NCBI RefSeq assembly: GCF_030063415.1
Contig: NZ_JASITA010000003.1
Span: 151,600-215,599, forward strand
Length of the DNA: 64,000 nt
Reading direction: 5' to 3'
From: Streptomyces sp. H27-C3
Lineage (GTDB): Bacteria; Actinomycetota; Actinomycetes; Streptomycetales; Streptomycetaceae
Under the pieces are notes generated by a model that worked only from the letters and a program-made list of their open reading frames with translations, searched no databases and was not told where the DNA came from. The number at the start of each line of letters is the position of its first letter. Position 1 is the first letter of the stretch. The translations under genes and the position numbers were made by a program. Shown one piece after another: positions 43,154 to 52,124 of this stretch.

Positions 43154-46100
43154 CTACCGTTCGCTGACCGCCGCTGACCGCAGGGCGTGGCCGCGCGCGT
43201 ACGCCGTTTTGTACGCCGCCGGGGACAGCTGCGACCTGGCCCTTTCCCGGACCCGTACGACATCGACGTCACCGGCGAGCGAGGCCCCGCGCAGCGCTTC
43301 GGCCGCGCCGAGCAGTTCGGCGGCGCCCTCGGGGGCGGCCACCTCGGCCCAGGCCTCCGCCACATCGGCGAGCGCGATGTCCTCGGGCTGCTCCACCGCG
43401 AGGTCCCGGGCCTGCCCGAACCAGTCGCGGGCCTCCTCCGGGCGGCCGTCCGCCGCCGCGGTGCGGCCGAGCCCGATGAAGATCCGCAGAGTCTCGCCGA
43501 CGCTGAACCAGGTCGCCGCGCACACTTCGAGCGCCGCTTCGTAGTGCTCACGCGCGCGTGGCGTGTCACCGGCGAGACGGGCCGCGTCGCCAAGACCGCG
43601 CAGGGCGCCCGCGATCTTGTCGGGGACACCGGCGCCCCGGGCGAGGTCGGCGGAGCGCGTGAACAGCTCGACCGCCTCGGCCGGCCGGCCCGCGTGCAGC
43701 TGGATCGCCGCCCTGCGCAGCAGCAGATCGGCGGTCTCCTCGGGCGCCGCCAGTTCCCGCACGAGTACGAGCGCCTCGTCGACCAGCGCCAGCGCGCGCC
43801 CGGTGTCCCCCAGCCAGTGCGCGAACATCGCCAGCGGATCGAGGCAGTTGGCCGCGCCCCAGCGATCACCGGTCGCGCGAAAGCCGTCCAGAGCGTCGGC
43901 GAACGCGGTCTCCGACTCCGGTGGCCGCCCGGCGAACAGCTCCTGGAACCCCTCGCCCATGCGGTACATCGCCACGGTCCACGGATCGTCGCGCCGCAGC
44001 CTGCGCACCCACTCCTCGTTGCCGCGCTGCGGCCCGCTCGCCAGCGACCACAGAACGAGCGTGAACGGCAGCCGCAGCGTCAGGCCCGGGGTGGCCATGA
44101 GGGCGTCCACCCGCTCGATCAGAGCGGGTTCACCGGGATCCCCCTGACCGGTGAGGGTGTTGAGCACACAAATGACGTACTCCTCGATGAGCCCTTCGGG
44201 CGCCTGCGGGCCCACCGCGGCCAGCAGTTCGACGGCCAGCGGTACCAGCTCGCCCTGCCGGCCGCGCAGGCGTACGTACCAGGAAATCCTGGCCAGCAGA
44301 CGCAGCGCGGTGGACCGGTCGCCGTGGCGCAGCGCCGCGAGGAGATTGGCGTGCTCGGCGTCCAGCCCTGCCAGCCAGGCGAGCTGAGCCGCGCCGCGCA
44401 GGAAGGGCTCGGCGGTCTCGGCCAGTTCCAGGAAGTACGCGGCGTGCGCCGCGGGCAGCGCGGTCTCCTCCCCGGCCAGCCGCTCCGCGCAGAAGGCCCG
44501 GATGGTGTCCAGCATCCGGTAGCGCCCGTCCGCCACCTCCACGAAGGACTTCTCGACGAGCGAGGCCAGCACGTCCTCGGCGCCCGCGACACCGCAGACC
44601 TGCTCGACCGCGTCCAGCGTCGCGCCCCCGCGGAACACCGTCAGCCGCGGCGCCAGCAGCCGCTCCTCGTCGTCGAGCAGCTCCCAGCTCCACTCCACGA
44701 CCGCGCGCAGGGTCCGGTGGCGCGGCGCCTTGGTGCGGTCCCCGCGCGACAGCAGCCGGAAGCGGTCGTCGAGACGGGCCGCGATCTCGCCGAGCGTGAG
44801 GGTACGCAGCCGGGCCGCCGCCAGTTCGATGGCCAGCGGCAGCCCGTCCAGCGCCGCACAGATGTGCTCCACGCGCGCGTGCTCCTCGCGGCTGCCGCCC
44901 TCACCGAAGCCGGGGTGTACGGCCGCCGCCCGGTCGGTGAACAGGGCGACGGCTCCGTCGGGTGCGAGCGGCGGCAGCGGGCACAGGGCCTCACCGGTGA
45001 TGCCCAGCGCCTCACGGCTCGTCGCCAGCACCCGTACGCCCGGACAGGCCCCGAGCAGCAGCCCCGCGAGCCGGGCCGCGCCCTCGACGAGATGCTCACA
45101 GTTGTCGAGGAGAAATAGCAGCTCACGCCCTTCGAGCGCGGCCAGCAGCCGCTCGGTGGCATCACCGGCCCTGTCCTGGAAGCCGCTCTCGCGCACCCCC
45201 AGCGCACCCAGCACGGCGTACGGCAGCTGCGCCGCGTCGGCGAGCGGCGCCAGCTCGACGTAACAGACCGCCCCCGCCCGGCGCCCGGCCGCCTCGACCG
45301 CCAGCCGCGTCTTGCCGGCCCCGCCGGGCCCGGTCAGCGTCACCAGCCGCCCGGCCGAAAGCAGCGAGCCGATCCGTTCCAGCTCCCGTGTACGGCCCAC
45401 GAAGCTGGTGAGCTGCGCGGGGACGCCATGGGCCGCCGCCCGCGGCGGAGCCTGGCCGCGCAGCAGCTCCAGGTGGAGCGCGGCCAGCTCGGGGGAGGGG
45501 TCGGCGCCCAGCTCGTCGGAGAGCGTGCGGCGGGCATCCTCGTACACGGTCAGGGCCTCGGCCGGGCGTCCTGCCGCGTGCAGGGCCCGCATCAGCTGCC
45601 CGTACGACCGCTCCCGCAACGGGTGTACGGCGATGAGCCCGCGCAGCTCGGGCACCAGCTCGGAGCCGCTGCCCAGCGCGAGATCCGCCTCCGTGCGGTC
45701 CTGCACCGCGGCCAGCCGCAGCTCGTCGAGCCGGACCGCCTGCGCCTCGGCGAACGGCACGGAGGCCAGATCCGCCAGGGCGGGGCCCCGCCACAGCCCG
45801 AGCGCCTCGCGCAGCAGCTCGGCCGCCCGCCGGTGATCGCCCGCGGTCAGGGCCCGGTGTCCCTCGCGGGAGAGCCGTTCGAAGCGGTGGACGTCGACGT
45901 CCTCGGGGTCCGCGACCAGGCGGTATCCGGCGGGCAGCGACTCGACGCGTACCCCGAGACGCTTGCGCAGCCGGGACACCTGGGACTGGAGCGCGTTGGC
46001 GGCACCGGCCGGCGGCTCGCCCCCGTACAGACCGTCGATCAGCCGGTCGGTGCCCACCACGCGGCCCACGTCGAGCAGCAGCAAGGCGAGGAGGGCGCGC

Positions 46101-46207
46101 GGGCGTGGGCCGCCAGCATCGAGCACGGCGTCCCCGCCGTCCCCACCTTCGCTGTCCGCGTCGTCGTCGGAACGTATGTCGAAAGGACCCAGGATTCCGA
46201 AGCGCAC
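43154..46207 (-). CDS. AfsR/SARP-family regulator (BTAD, NB-ARC, TPR)
   Basis: About 1017 aa from GTG 46207 (MRFGILGPF); an in-frame GTG at 46228 is possible. An OmpR-like DNA-binding domain and BTAD (residues about 1-250) precede an NB-ARC ATPase with P-loop TGPGGAGKT, FLLDNCEHL (Walker B) and GLPLAIELAAARL (GLPL). A TPR-like helical C terminus follows, ending in a LuxR-unlike tail. This is the AfsR-type large SARP architecture. It probably activates the adjacent monooxygenase gene. The pair interrupts the otherwise conserved thiD-rpmB neighbourhood. Confidence 0.9.
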   Translation of the reverse strand: MRFGILGPFDIRSDDDADSEGGDGGDAVLDAGGPRPRALLALLLLDVGRVVGTDRLIDGLYGGEPPAGAANALQSQVSRLRKRLGVRVESLPAGYRLVADPEDVDVHRFERLSREGHRALTAGDHRRAAELLREALGLWRGPALADLASVPFAEAQAVRLDELRLAAVQDRTEADLALGSGSELVPELRGLIAVHPLRERSYGQLMRALHAAGRPAEALTVYEDARRTLSDELGADPSPELAALHLELLRGQAPPRAAAHGVPAQLTSFVGRTRELERIGSLLSAGRLVTLTGPGGAGKTRLAVEAAGRRAGAVCYVELAPLADAAQLPYAVLGALGVRESGFQDRAGDATERLLAALEGRELLFLLDNCEHLVEGAARLAGLLLGACPGVRVLATSREALGITGEALCPLPPLAPDGAVALFTDRAAAVHPGFGEGGSREEHARVEHICAALDGLPLAIELAAARLRTLTLGEIAARLDDRFRLLSRGDRTKAPRHRTLRAVVEWSWELLDDEERLLAPRLTVFRGGATLDAVEQVCGVAGAEDVLASLVEKSFVEVADGRYRMLDTIRAFCAERLAGEETALPAAHAAYFLELAETAEPFLRGAAQLAWLAGLDAEHANLLAALRHGDRSTALRLLARISWYVRLRGRQGELVPLAVELLAAVGPQAPEGLIEEYVICVLNTLTGQGDPGEPALIERVDALMATPGLTLRLPFTLVLWSLASGPQRGNEEWVRRLRRDDPWTVAMYRMGEGFQELFAGRPPESETAFADALDGFRATGDRWGAANCLDPLAMFAHWLGDTGRALALVDEALVLVRELAAPEETADLLLRRAAIQLHAGRPAEAVELFTRSADLARGAGVPDKIAGALRGLGDAARLAGDTPRAREHYEAALEVCAATWFSVGETLRIFIGLGRTAAADGRPEEARDWFGQARDLAVEQPEDIALADVAEAWAEVAAPEGAAELLGAAEALRGASLAGDVDVVRVRERARSQLSPAAYKTAYARGHALRSAAVSER

Positions 46208-46253
46208 CCGCCGATTCTGGCAGCTCACAGGGGGCGCAGGGGGAAGTGGGCAG

Positions 46254-46286
46254 AAAAAACCGGCCCATCACAAGGATGGACCGGTT
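46254..46286 (-). terminator. Intrinsic terminator of rpmB
   Basis: On the minus strand, AACCGG-N-CCATC pairs with GATGG-N-CCGGTT across a short loop and runs into six T residues, a rare textbook Rho-independent terminator for this genome. It lies between rpmB and the SARP gene start. Confidence 0.75.
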
Positions 46287-46324
46287 CTTAAGCAACCAGC
46301 TAGGTGGCCGCGCTTGGCGTTACG

Positions 46325-46510
46325 TCAGCGCGAGACCTTGCCGGCCTTGATGCACGAAGTGCAGACGTTGAGCCGCTTCGGCGTCCGACCGACCACTGCA
46401 CGCACGCGCTGGATGTTGGGATTCCAGCGACGAGACGTACGGCGGTGCGAGTGCGAAATACTATTGCCGAAGCCCGGCCCCTTGCCGCAGACGTCGCAGT
46501 TGGCAGCCAC
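46325..46510 (-). CDS. rpmB: 50S ribosomal protein L28
   Basis: 61 aa from GTG 46510, with GGAG 8 nt upstream. [21 protein letters not shown] at the N terminus and [11 protein letters not shown] at the C terminus. It is the zinc-binding (C+) form, with two CxxC pairs. It is transcribed alone and divergently from the DhaL-domain gene, the order found in most bacteria next to recG. A perfect 20-bp palindrome lies upstream (46546-46565). Confidence 0.96.
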   Translation of the reverse strand: MAANCDVCGKGPGFGNSISHSHRRTSRRWNPNIQRVRAVVGRTPKRLNVCTSCIKAGKVSR

Positions 46511-46545
46511 GGGTCACTCCAAAGACTTCAGGTGCTCTTACAATG

Positions 46546-46565
46546 GATCCCGGCATGCCGGGATC
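46546..46565. promoter_or_regulatory. Perfect 20-bp palindrome in the rpmB upstream region
   Basis: GATCCCGGCA followed by its exact complement TGCCGGGATC. On the minus strand it would sit between TTCGAT and CATTGT/TAAGAG boxes, in the position of a promoter spacer, so it could be an operator. Confidence 0.4.
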
Positions 46566-46692
46566 GAAGATTCGAGTGGCGTAGCCGGGGGAAAGTCCCG
46601 ATTCTCATCGGGCAACCGGAGCAGCATACATCGGCTGCTCCCGTACAACGAAACTACCATGGCTGCCGCTGCCCCCGCCCCGGCCCCCGGCC

Positions 46693-46720
46693 CTGACCGG
46701 GCTCGTTGCGGGTCTACCCT
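46693..46720 (+). promoter_or_regulatory. Candidate promoter of the DhaL-domain gene
   Basis: CTGACC (46693-46698), a 16-nt spacer and TACCCT (46715-46720), followed at 46739 by AAGGAGG and GTG 46752. Confidence 0.4.
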
Positions 46721-46751
46721 GCGGTGCAACCGCTCTCAAGGAGGACGCCAG

Positions 46752-48407
46752 GTGCCGCAGAACCTCGACGCCGTCGCGGTGCGCACCTGGTGCTCACTGG
46801 CGCTGGAAGCCCTGGGCAGGGCCCGCGAGGAGATCGACGCGATCAATGTCTATCCGGTCGCGGACGGAGACACCGGCACAAATCTCTACCTGACGGTGGA
46901 ATCCGCGGCCCAGGCGGTGGAAGCGGTCTTCACCGCGCACGAGACGGTCACCGGCGCCACCTCGGTCCCCGCCCTCGCCGACACGATGCGGGCGATGGCC
47001 CATGGCGCGCTGATCGGGGCGCGGGGCAATTCGGGGACCATCCTGGCGCAGCTGCTGCGCGGCATGGAACAGGTGCTGTCCGAAGAGGTCCCCGCCGAAG
47101 GGGCGCCGGTCATGAGGGCCGACGTGCTGCGCCGCGCACTGCGCAGGGCCTCCGAAGCGGCCTACCAGGCGGTCGCGCACCCCGTGGAGGGCACCGTCCT
47201 GACCGTGGCCGCAGCCGCGGCCACCGCCGGGGAGAGCGCCGTGGGCGGCACGGCCCAGGTGGCGCGCGCGGCGTACGAAGGGGCGCGCCAGGCGCTGGAC
47301 GCGACCCCCGGGCAGCTGGCCGTGCTGAGCCGCGCGGGCGTCGTGGACGCGGGCGGCCAGGGACTGGTGACCCTGCTCGGCGCCCTTGTCGAAGTGGTCT
47401 CGGGCGAGGCAGTCACCGCGCGCAAGCAGCCGGCGCACGCGCTCGTGGCCGACGGCTGTCACACGGACCCGGCCGACCCCTCGGACTTCCCGGCGGACGG
47501 CGGCCCGGCCTTCGAAGTGCTCTACCTCCTGGAGGCGGACGACACGGCGGTCGCCCGGCTGCGGACCCGGCTCGACGCACTCGGCGACTCCCTGGTGGTT
47601 GTCGGCGGCGACGGCCTGTGGAACGTCCATGTGCACGTGGACGACGCGGGCGCCGCCGTGGAGGCGGGCGTGGATGCGGGCCGCCCGTACCGCATCCGCA
47701 TCACGCACTTCGCCGCCGACCGGGCGGCCCCGCCCCGCGAGCGCGCCCAGCGTGCGGTCGTCGCGGTGGTCCCGGGCGAGGGGCTCGCCGACCTGTGCGC
47801 CCAGGCCGGCGCGACCACGGTCCTCGCGCGCCCCGGGGAGCCGCCCGCGAGCGGCGAGCTGGCGGAGGCGATCCGGCGGGCTCACGCGCGCGAGGTGGTC
47901 CTGCTGCCGAACGACGCGGACCTGCGCCACACCGCGGCGGCCGCCGCCGAGCAGGTCCGTACCGAAGGCGTACGGGTCGCCCTCATCCCCACCCGGGCCG
48001 CGGTCCAGGGCATCGCGGCCCTCGCCGTCCATGAGCCCGACCGCCGCTTCGACGAGGACGTCGTGGCGATGACATCGGCGGCCGGCGCCACCCGCTACGG
48101 CGAAGTGGCCGTGGCCGAACGGCAGTCCTGGACGATGGCGGGCATCTGCCAGGCCGGCGATGTGCTGGGCCTGATCGACGGCGACGTGGTCGTCATCGGC
48201 GCCGACCTGACCACGACGGCCCGCGCGGTGCTCGACCGGATGCTGGCGGCGGGCGGCGAGATGGTCACCCTGATCCTCGGCGAAGCGAGCCGGCCCGACC
48301 TCGCCGAGCAGCTGGAAGCCCACGTACGCGAATCCCACCTGGCCGTCGACACCGTGACGTACGAGGGCGGCAGGCACTCGTCGCCGCTCCTGATCGGCGT
48401 CGAATAG
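46752..48407 (+). CDS. DAK2/DhaL-domain protein (FakA/YloV family)
   Basis: 551 aa. An N-terminal DhaL domain with the ATP/Mg motif INVYPVADGDTGTNL and GARGNSGTILAQLLRG is followed by a middle domain and a DegV-like C-terminal portion (VVAVVPGEGLADLC, then WTMAGICQAGDVLGLIDGDVVVIG). This is the architecture of FakA, the kinase of the fatty-acid kinase system, which needs a separate FakB lipid-binding protein. Start GTG 46752 has AAGGAGG 7 nt upstream. It is followed by recG, as in many Gram-positives. Confidence 0.9.
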   Translation: MPQNLDAVAVRTWCSLALEALGRAREEIDAINVYPVADGDTGTNLYLTVESAAQAVEAVFTAHETVTGATSVPALADTMRAMAHGALIGARGNSGTILAQLLRGMEQVLSEEVPAEGAPVMRADVLRRALRRASEAAYQAVAHPVEGTVLTVAAAAATAGESAVGGTAQVARAAYEGARQALDATPGQLAVLSRAGVVDAGGQGLVTLLGALVEVVSGEAVTARKQPAHALVADGCHTDPADPSDFPADGGPAFEVLYLLEADDTAVARLRTRLDALGDSLVVVGGDGLWNVHVHVDDAGAAVEAGVDAGRPYRIRITHFAADRAAPPRERAQRAVVAVVPGEGLADLCAQAGATTVLARPGEPPASGELAEAIRRAHAREVVLLPNDADLRHTAAAAAEQVRTEGVRVALIPTRAAVQGIAALAVHEPDRRFDEDVVAMTSAAGATRYGEVAVAERQSWTMAGICQAGDVLGLIDGDVVVIGADLTTTARAVLDRMLAAGGEMVTLILGEASRPDLAEQLEAHVRESHLAVDTVTYEGGRHSSPLLIGVE

Positions 48408-48489
48408 CTCCGGAGGAAGCCGCCACGGCAGCAACTCCCGGCGCGTTCCCGCGAGGGGGCGTGGCCCGTTGTCAGTGGAGTGGTGTGCA

Positions 48490-50697
48490 ATGGATCGCGT
48501 GCCCGCGCTCGACGAACCACTCAAGAAGACGCTCGGCGGCACCACCGCGAAGGTGATGGCCGAGCACCTCGACCTGCACACGGTCGGTGACCTGCTGCAC
48601 CACTACCCGCGGCGGTACGCCGAGCGCGGCGAGCTGACCCAGCTCGCCGACCTCCCGCTCGACGAGCACGCCACCGTGCTCGCCCAGGTCGCCGACGCCC
48701 GCGTCCTGCGGTTCAACAACGGCAAGGGCCAGCGGCTGGAGGTGACCCTCACCGACGGCAGCGGACGGCTCCAGCTGGTCTTCTTCGGCAGGTCGATCTA
48801 CCACCACCAGAAGGAGCTGCTGCCCGGCCGCCGCGGCATGTTCTCCGGCAAGGTCGGCATATTCCGCAAGATCCGCCAGCTCTCCCACCCGGCGTACGAA
48901 ATGCTCGGCAAGGACAGCGAGGACGACGCCGCCGAGGTCTGGGCGAACCAGCTGATCCCGCTCTACCCGGCCTGCGCCCAGATGGAGTCCTGGAAGATCG
49001 CCAAGACGGTCGACCTGGTCCTGGACTCGATGGAGGCCACCGGCTGGCAGGAGGTCGGCGACCCGCTGCCGCCCGCGCTCCGCGAGGGACGCGGACTGAC
49101 CGGGCTGCCCGACGCCTTCCGCAAGGTCCACCGCCCGCGCACCAAGGCGGACATCGCCGAGGCACGGGACCGCCTCAAGTGGGACGAGGCGTTCGTCCTT
49201 CAGGTCGCCCTCGCACGCCGTCGCCTCGCCGAGCACCAACTGCCCGCCGTGGCCCGCACCCCCACGCCCGGCGGCCTTCTCGACGCCTTCGACGCCAAGC
49301 TGCCCTTCACCCTCACCGAGGGCCAGCTCACCGTCACGAAGGAGATCTTCGACGATCTCGCCACCGAGCACCCCATGCACCGGCTGCTCCAGGGCGAAGT
49401 CGGATCCGGGAAGACGATGGTGGCGCTGCGCGCGATGCTCACGGTGGTCGACGCGGGCGGCCAGGCCGCGATGCTCGCGCCCACCGAGGTGCTCGCCCAG
49501 CAGCACCACCGCTCCATCACCGAGATGATGGGCGAGCTCGCCGAGGGCGGCATGCTCGGCGGCGCGGAGCTCGGCACGAAAGTGGTGCTGCTCACCGGCT
49601 CCATGGGGGTGCCCGCCCGCCGCCGGGCCCTCCTCGACCTGGTCACGGGCGAGGCGGGCATCGTGATCGGCACCCACGCGCTGATCGAGGACAAGGTGCA
49701 GTTCCAGGATCTGGGCCTGGTCGTGGTCGACGAGCAGCACCGGTTCGGGGTCGAGCAGCGCGACGCCCTGCGCTCCAAGGGCAAGCAGCCACCGCACCTG
49801 CTGGTGATGACGGCGACACCCATCCCGCGCACGGTCGCGATGACGGTCTTCGGCGATCTGGAGACCTCGGTCCTCGACCAGCTCCCGGCCGGCCGGCTGC
49901 CGATCGCCAGCCATGTCGTACCGGCCAAGGACAAGCCGCACTTCCTCGCCCGCGCCTGGGAACGGGTGCGCGAGGAAGTGGAGAACGGCCACCAGGCGTA
50001 CGTCGTCTGCCCCCGCATCGGCGACGGTGACGACGACCCCAAGGCCGCCCAGAAGAAGTCCGCCGACGAGGACCCCGAGAAGCGGCCGCCGCTCGCGGTC
50101 ATGGAGATCGCCGAGCAGATCGCCGCCGGTCCGCTGAAGGGCCTGCGCATCGAAGTCCTGCACGGGCGGATGCCGCCCGACGACAAGGACGACGTGATGC
50201 GCCGCTTCTCGGCCGGCGAGGTGGACGTCCTGGTCGCCACCACCGTCATCGAGGTCGGCGTCAATGTCCCCAACGCCACCGCCATGGTGATCATGGACGC
50301 CGACCGCTTCGGCGTATCGCAGCTGCATCAGCTGCGCGGCCGGGTCGGCCGCGGCTCGGCCGCCGGGCTGTGCCTGCTGGTCAGCGAGATGCACGAGGCG
50401 AGCCCGGCCCGCGCCCGCCTCGCCGCCGTGGCCGCCACCCTCGACGGCTTCGAGCTCTCCCGCATCGACCTCGAACAGCGGCGCGAGGGCGATGTGCTCG
50501 GCCGGGCCCAGTCCGGAGTCAGGTCCTCGCTGCGGATGCTCACCGTCATCGACGACGAGGAGGTCATCGCGGCGGCCCGCGAGGAGGCCGTCCTGGTGGT
50601 CGCCGACGACCCCGACCTCGAACGGTTCCCCGAGCTGCGCACGGCCCTGGACGCACTCCTGGACGAGGAGCGTGAGCAGTACCTCGACAAGGGGTGA
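48490..50697 (+). CDS. recG: ATP-dependent DNA helicase RecG
   Basis: 735 aa. The N-terminal wedge/OB domain is followed by helicase motifs GEVGSGKT (Walker A), VVDEQHRFGVEQR (DEQH box), MTATPIPRT, then TTVIEVGVNVPNA and QLRGRVGRG, and the C-terminal TRG region. It remodels stalled replication forks. ATG 48490 matches the family start. Its 3' end runs into a tandem repeat that begins at the stop codon. Confidence 0.96.
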   Translation: MDRVPALDEPLKKTLGGTTAKVMAEHLDLHTVGDLLHHYPRRYAERGELTQLADLPLDEHATVLAQVADARVLRFNNGKGQRLEVTLTDGSGRLQLVFFGRSIYHHQKELLPGRRGMFSGKVGIFRKIRQLSHPAYEMLGKDSEDDAAEVWANQLIPLYPACAQMESWKIAKTVDLVLDSMEATGWQEVGDPLPPALREGRGLTGLPDAFRKVHRPRTKADIAEARDRLKWDEAFVLQVALARRRLAEHQLPAVARTPTPGGLLDAFDAKLPFTLTEGQLTVTKEIFDDLATEHPMHRLLQGEVGSGKTMVALRAMLTVVDAGGQAAMLAPTEVLAQQHHRSITEMMGELAEGGMLGGAELGTKVVLLTGSMGVPARRRALLDLVTGEAGIVIGTHALIEDKVQFQDLGLVVVDEQHRFGVEQRDALRSKGKQPPHLLVMTATPIPRTVAMTVFGDLETSVLDQLPAGRLPIASHVVPAKDKPHFLARAWERVREEVENGHQAYVVCPRIGDGDDDPKAAQKKSADEDPEKRPPLAVMEIAEQIAAGPLKGLRIEVLHGRMPPDDKDDVMRRFSAGEVDVLVATTVIEVGVNVPNATAMVIMDADRFGVSQLHQLRGRVGRGSAAGLCLLVSEMHEASPARARLAAVAATLDGFELSRIDLEQRREGDVLGRAQSGVRSSLRMLTVIDDEEVIAAAREEAVLVVADDPDLERFPELRTALDALLDEEREQYLDKG

Positions 50698-50765
50698 GCA
50701 AGGGACGGGCAGGGGACGAGCCGAGGGGTGAGCAAGGGACGGGCCAGGGGGATGAGCGAGGGATG
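50691..50765 (+). repeat. 34-bp tandem repeat at the recG 3' end
   Basis: GGGGTGAGCAAGGGACGGGC occurs at 50691-50710 and again at 50725-50744, followed by a degenerate third unit to about 50765. The first unit contains the recG stop codon. The repeated TGAGCA gives several stop and start-like triplets. No gene follows until 50894. Confidence 0.7.
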
Positions 50766-50893
50766 ACGGGCGGCTCACAGCTGAGGGTGGTCCCGGGTCA
50801 CCGGTCCCGGCCGGGACCGATCCGGACCGACGCCATATCGTGGGAGGAAGTCAGCCCCTCCACCCACGACACCCGATCCGAGGCCCGACACTC

Positions 50894-51478
50894 ATGACCC
50901 GCGTGATCGCCGGCACAGCCGGCGGACGCCGCCTGGCCGTTCCGCCGGGCAACGGCACCCGTCCCACATCCGACCGTGCGCGCGAGGGCATGTTCTCCAC
51001 CTGGGAGTCGCTCCTCGGCTCACTGGCCGGCACCAGGATCGTCGACCTGTACGCGGGCTCGGGCGCCATCGGCCTGGAGGCGCTCTCCCGCGGCGCCGTG
51101 CACGCCCTGCTGGTCGAGGCGGACAGCACCTCCGTCCGCACGGTCCGGGAGAACGTCCGGACGCTGGGTCTGCCCGGCGCCGAGGTCAGGGCGGGCACAG
51201 CGGAGCAGATCGTGACAGGTGCGGCGCCGGAGATCCCGTACGACGTGGTGTTCCTGGACCCGCCGTTCGCCGTCACCGACGACGATCTTCGCGAGATCCT
51301 GCTCACACTCCGCACCCGGGGGTGGCTCACGGACGATGCCCTCGCCACCGTGGAGCGCAGCACCAGAGGCGGAGAGTTCAAGTGGCCCAGGGGATTCGAG
51401 CCACTGCGGGCCCGTCGCTACGGCGAGGCGACGTTTTGGTACGGTCGCGCCGCCGCTGCGTGCGAAGACGCACGATGA
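50894..51478 (+). CDS. rsmD: 16S rRNA (guanine-N2)-methyltransferase RsmD
   Basis: 194 aa. [18 protein letters not shown] and [14 protein letters not shown] at the N terminus, SAM motif [18 protein letters not shown] and catalytic motif FLDPPFA. It methylates G966 of 16S rRNA. ATG 50894 is the family start. The coaD frame overlaps its stop codon, the usual rsmD-coaD pairing. Confidence 0.95.
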   Translation: MTRVIAGTAGGRRLAVPPGNGTRPTSDRAREGMFSTWESLLGSLAGTRIVDLYAGSGAIGLEALSRGAVHALLVEADSTSVRTVRENVRTLGLPGAEVRAGTAEQIVTGAAPEIPYDVVFLDPPFAVTDDDLREILLTLRTRGWLTDDALATVERSTRGGEFKWPRGFEPLRARRYGEATFWYGRAAAACEDAR

Positions 51479-51504
51479 CCGGACCGGAGAGCGAGGGAGT
51501 ACAG

Positions 51505-51984
51505 ATGCGCCGCGCCGTCTGTCCCGGGTCATTCGACCCGATCACCAATGGACATCTCGACATCATTGGCCGCGCCTCCAAGCTGTACGACGTCGTACAC
51601 GTGGCGGTGATGATCAATCAGGGCAAGAAGAGCCTGTTCACCGTCGAGGAGCGGATCGATCTGATCCGGCAGGTCACCGTCGACTACGGCAACGTCGAGG
51701 TGGAGTCCCATCACGGACTGCTCGTCGACTTCTGCAAGCAGCGCGACATCCCGGCCATCGTCAAGGGCCTGCGCGCGGTCAGCGACTTCGACTACGAGCT
51801 GCAGATGGCCCAGATGAACAACGGGCTCTCGGGCGTCGAGACGCTGTTCGTCCCGACCAACCCCACCTACAGCTTCCTCTCCTCCTCACTGGTCAAGGAG
51901 GTCGCGGCCTGGGGCGGCGACGTCTCCCACCTGCTTCCCGAGGTGGTCCATGAGGCCCTCACCGAACGCCTCGGCCAGAAGTGA
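51505..51984 (+). CDS. coaD: Phosphopantetheine adenylyltransferase
   Basis: 159 aa. [20 protein letters not shown] carries the T/HxGH nucleotidyltransferase motif; [14 protein letters not shown] is the ISSTxVR-like end motif. It makes dephospho-CoA. ATG 51505 (GAGGGA 6 nt upstream, standard family length) is preferred over ATG 51475, which overlaps rsmD. Confidence 0.96.
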   Translation: MRRAVCPGSFDPITNGHLDIIGRASKLYDVVHVAVMINQGKKSLFTVEERIDLIRQVTVDYGNVEVESHHGLLVDFCKQRDIPAIVKGLRAVSDFDYELQMAQMNNGLSGVETLFVPTNPTYSFLSSSLVKEVAAWGGDVSHLLPEVVHEALTERLGQK

Positions 51985-52124
51985 CCCACTGACGGCCCGT
52001 CACCCGGTGTCGGTCGGACGCCGACTGGCCGTACAGTCGTCCCGTCCGTCTCCAGGCAGGCGTTCCGCGCCGCTGCGAGAAGACCCCCGGACCCCCGGCC
52101 GAAAGAACAGGTGGCGAGCTCGCG

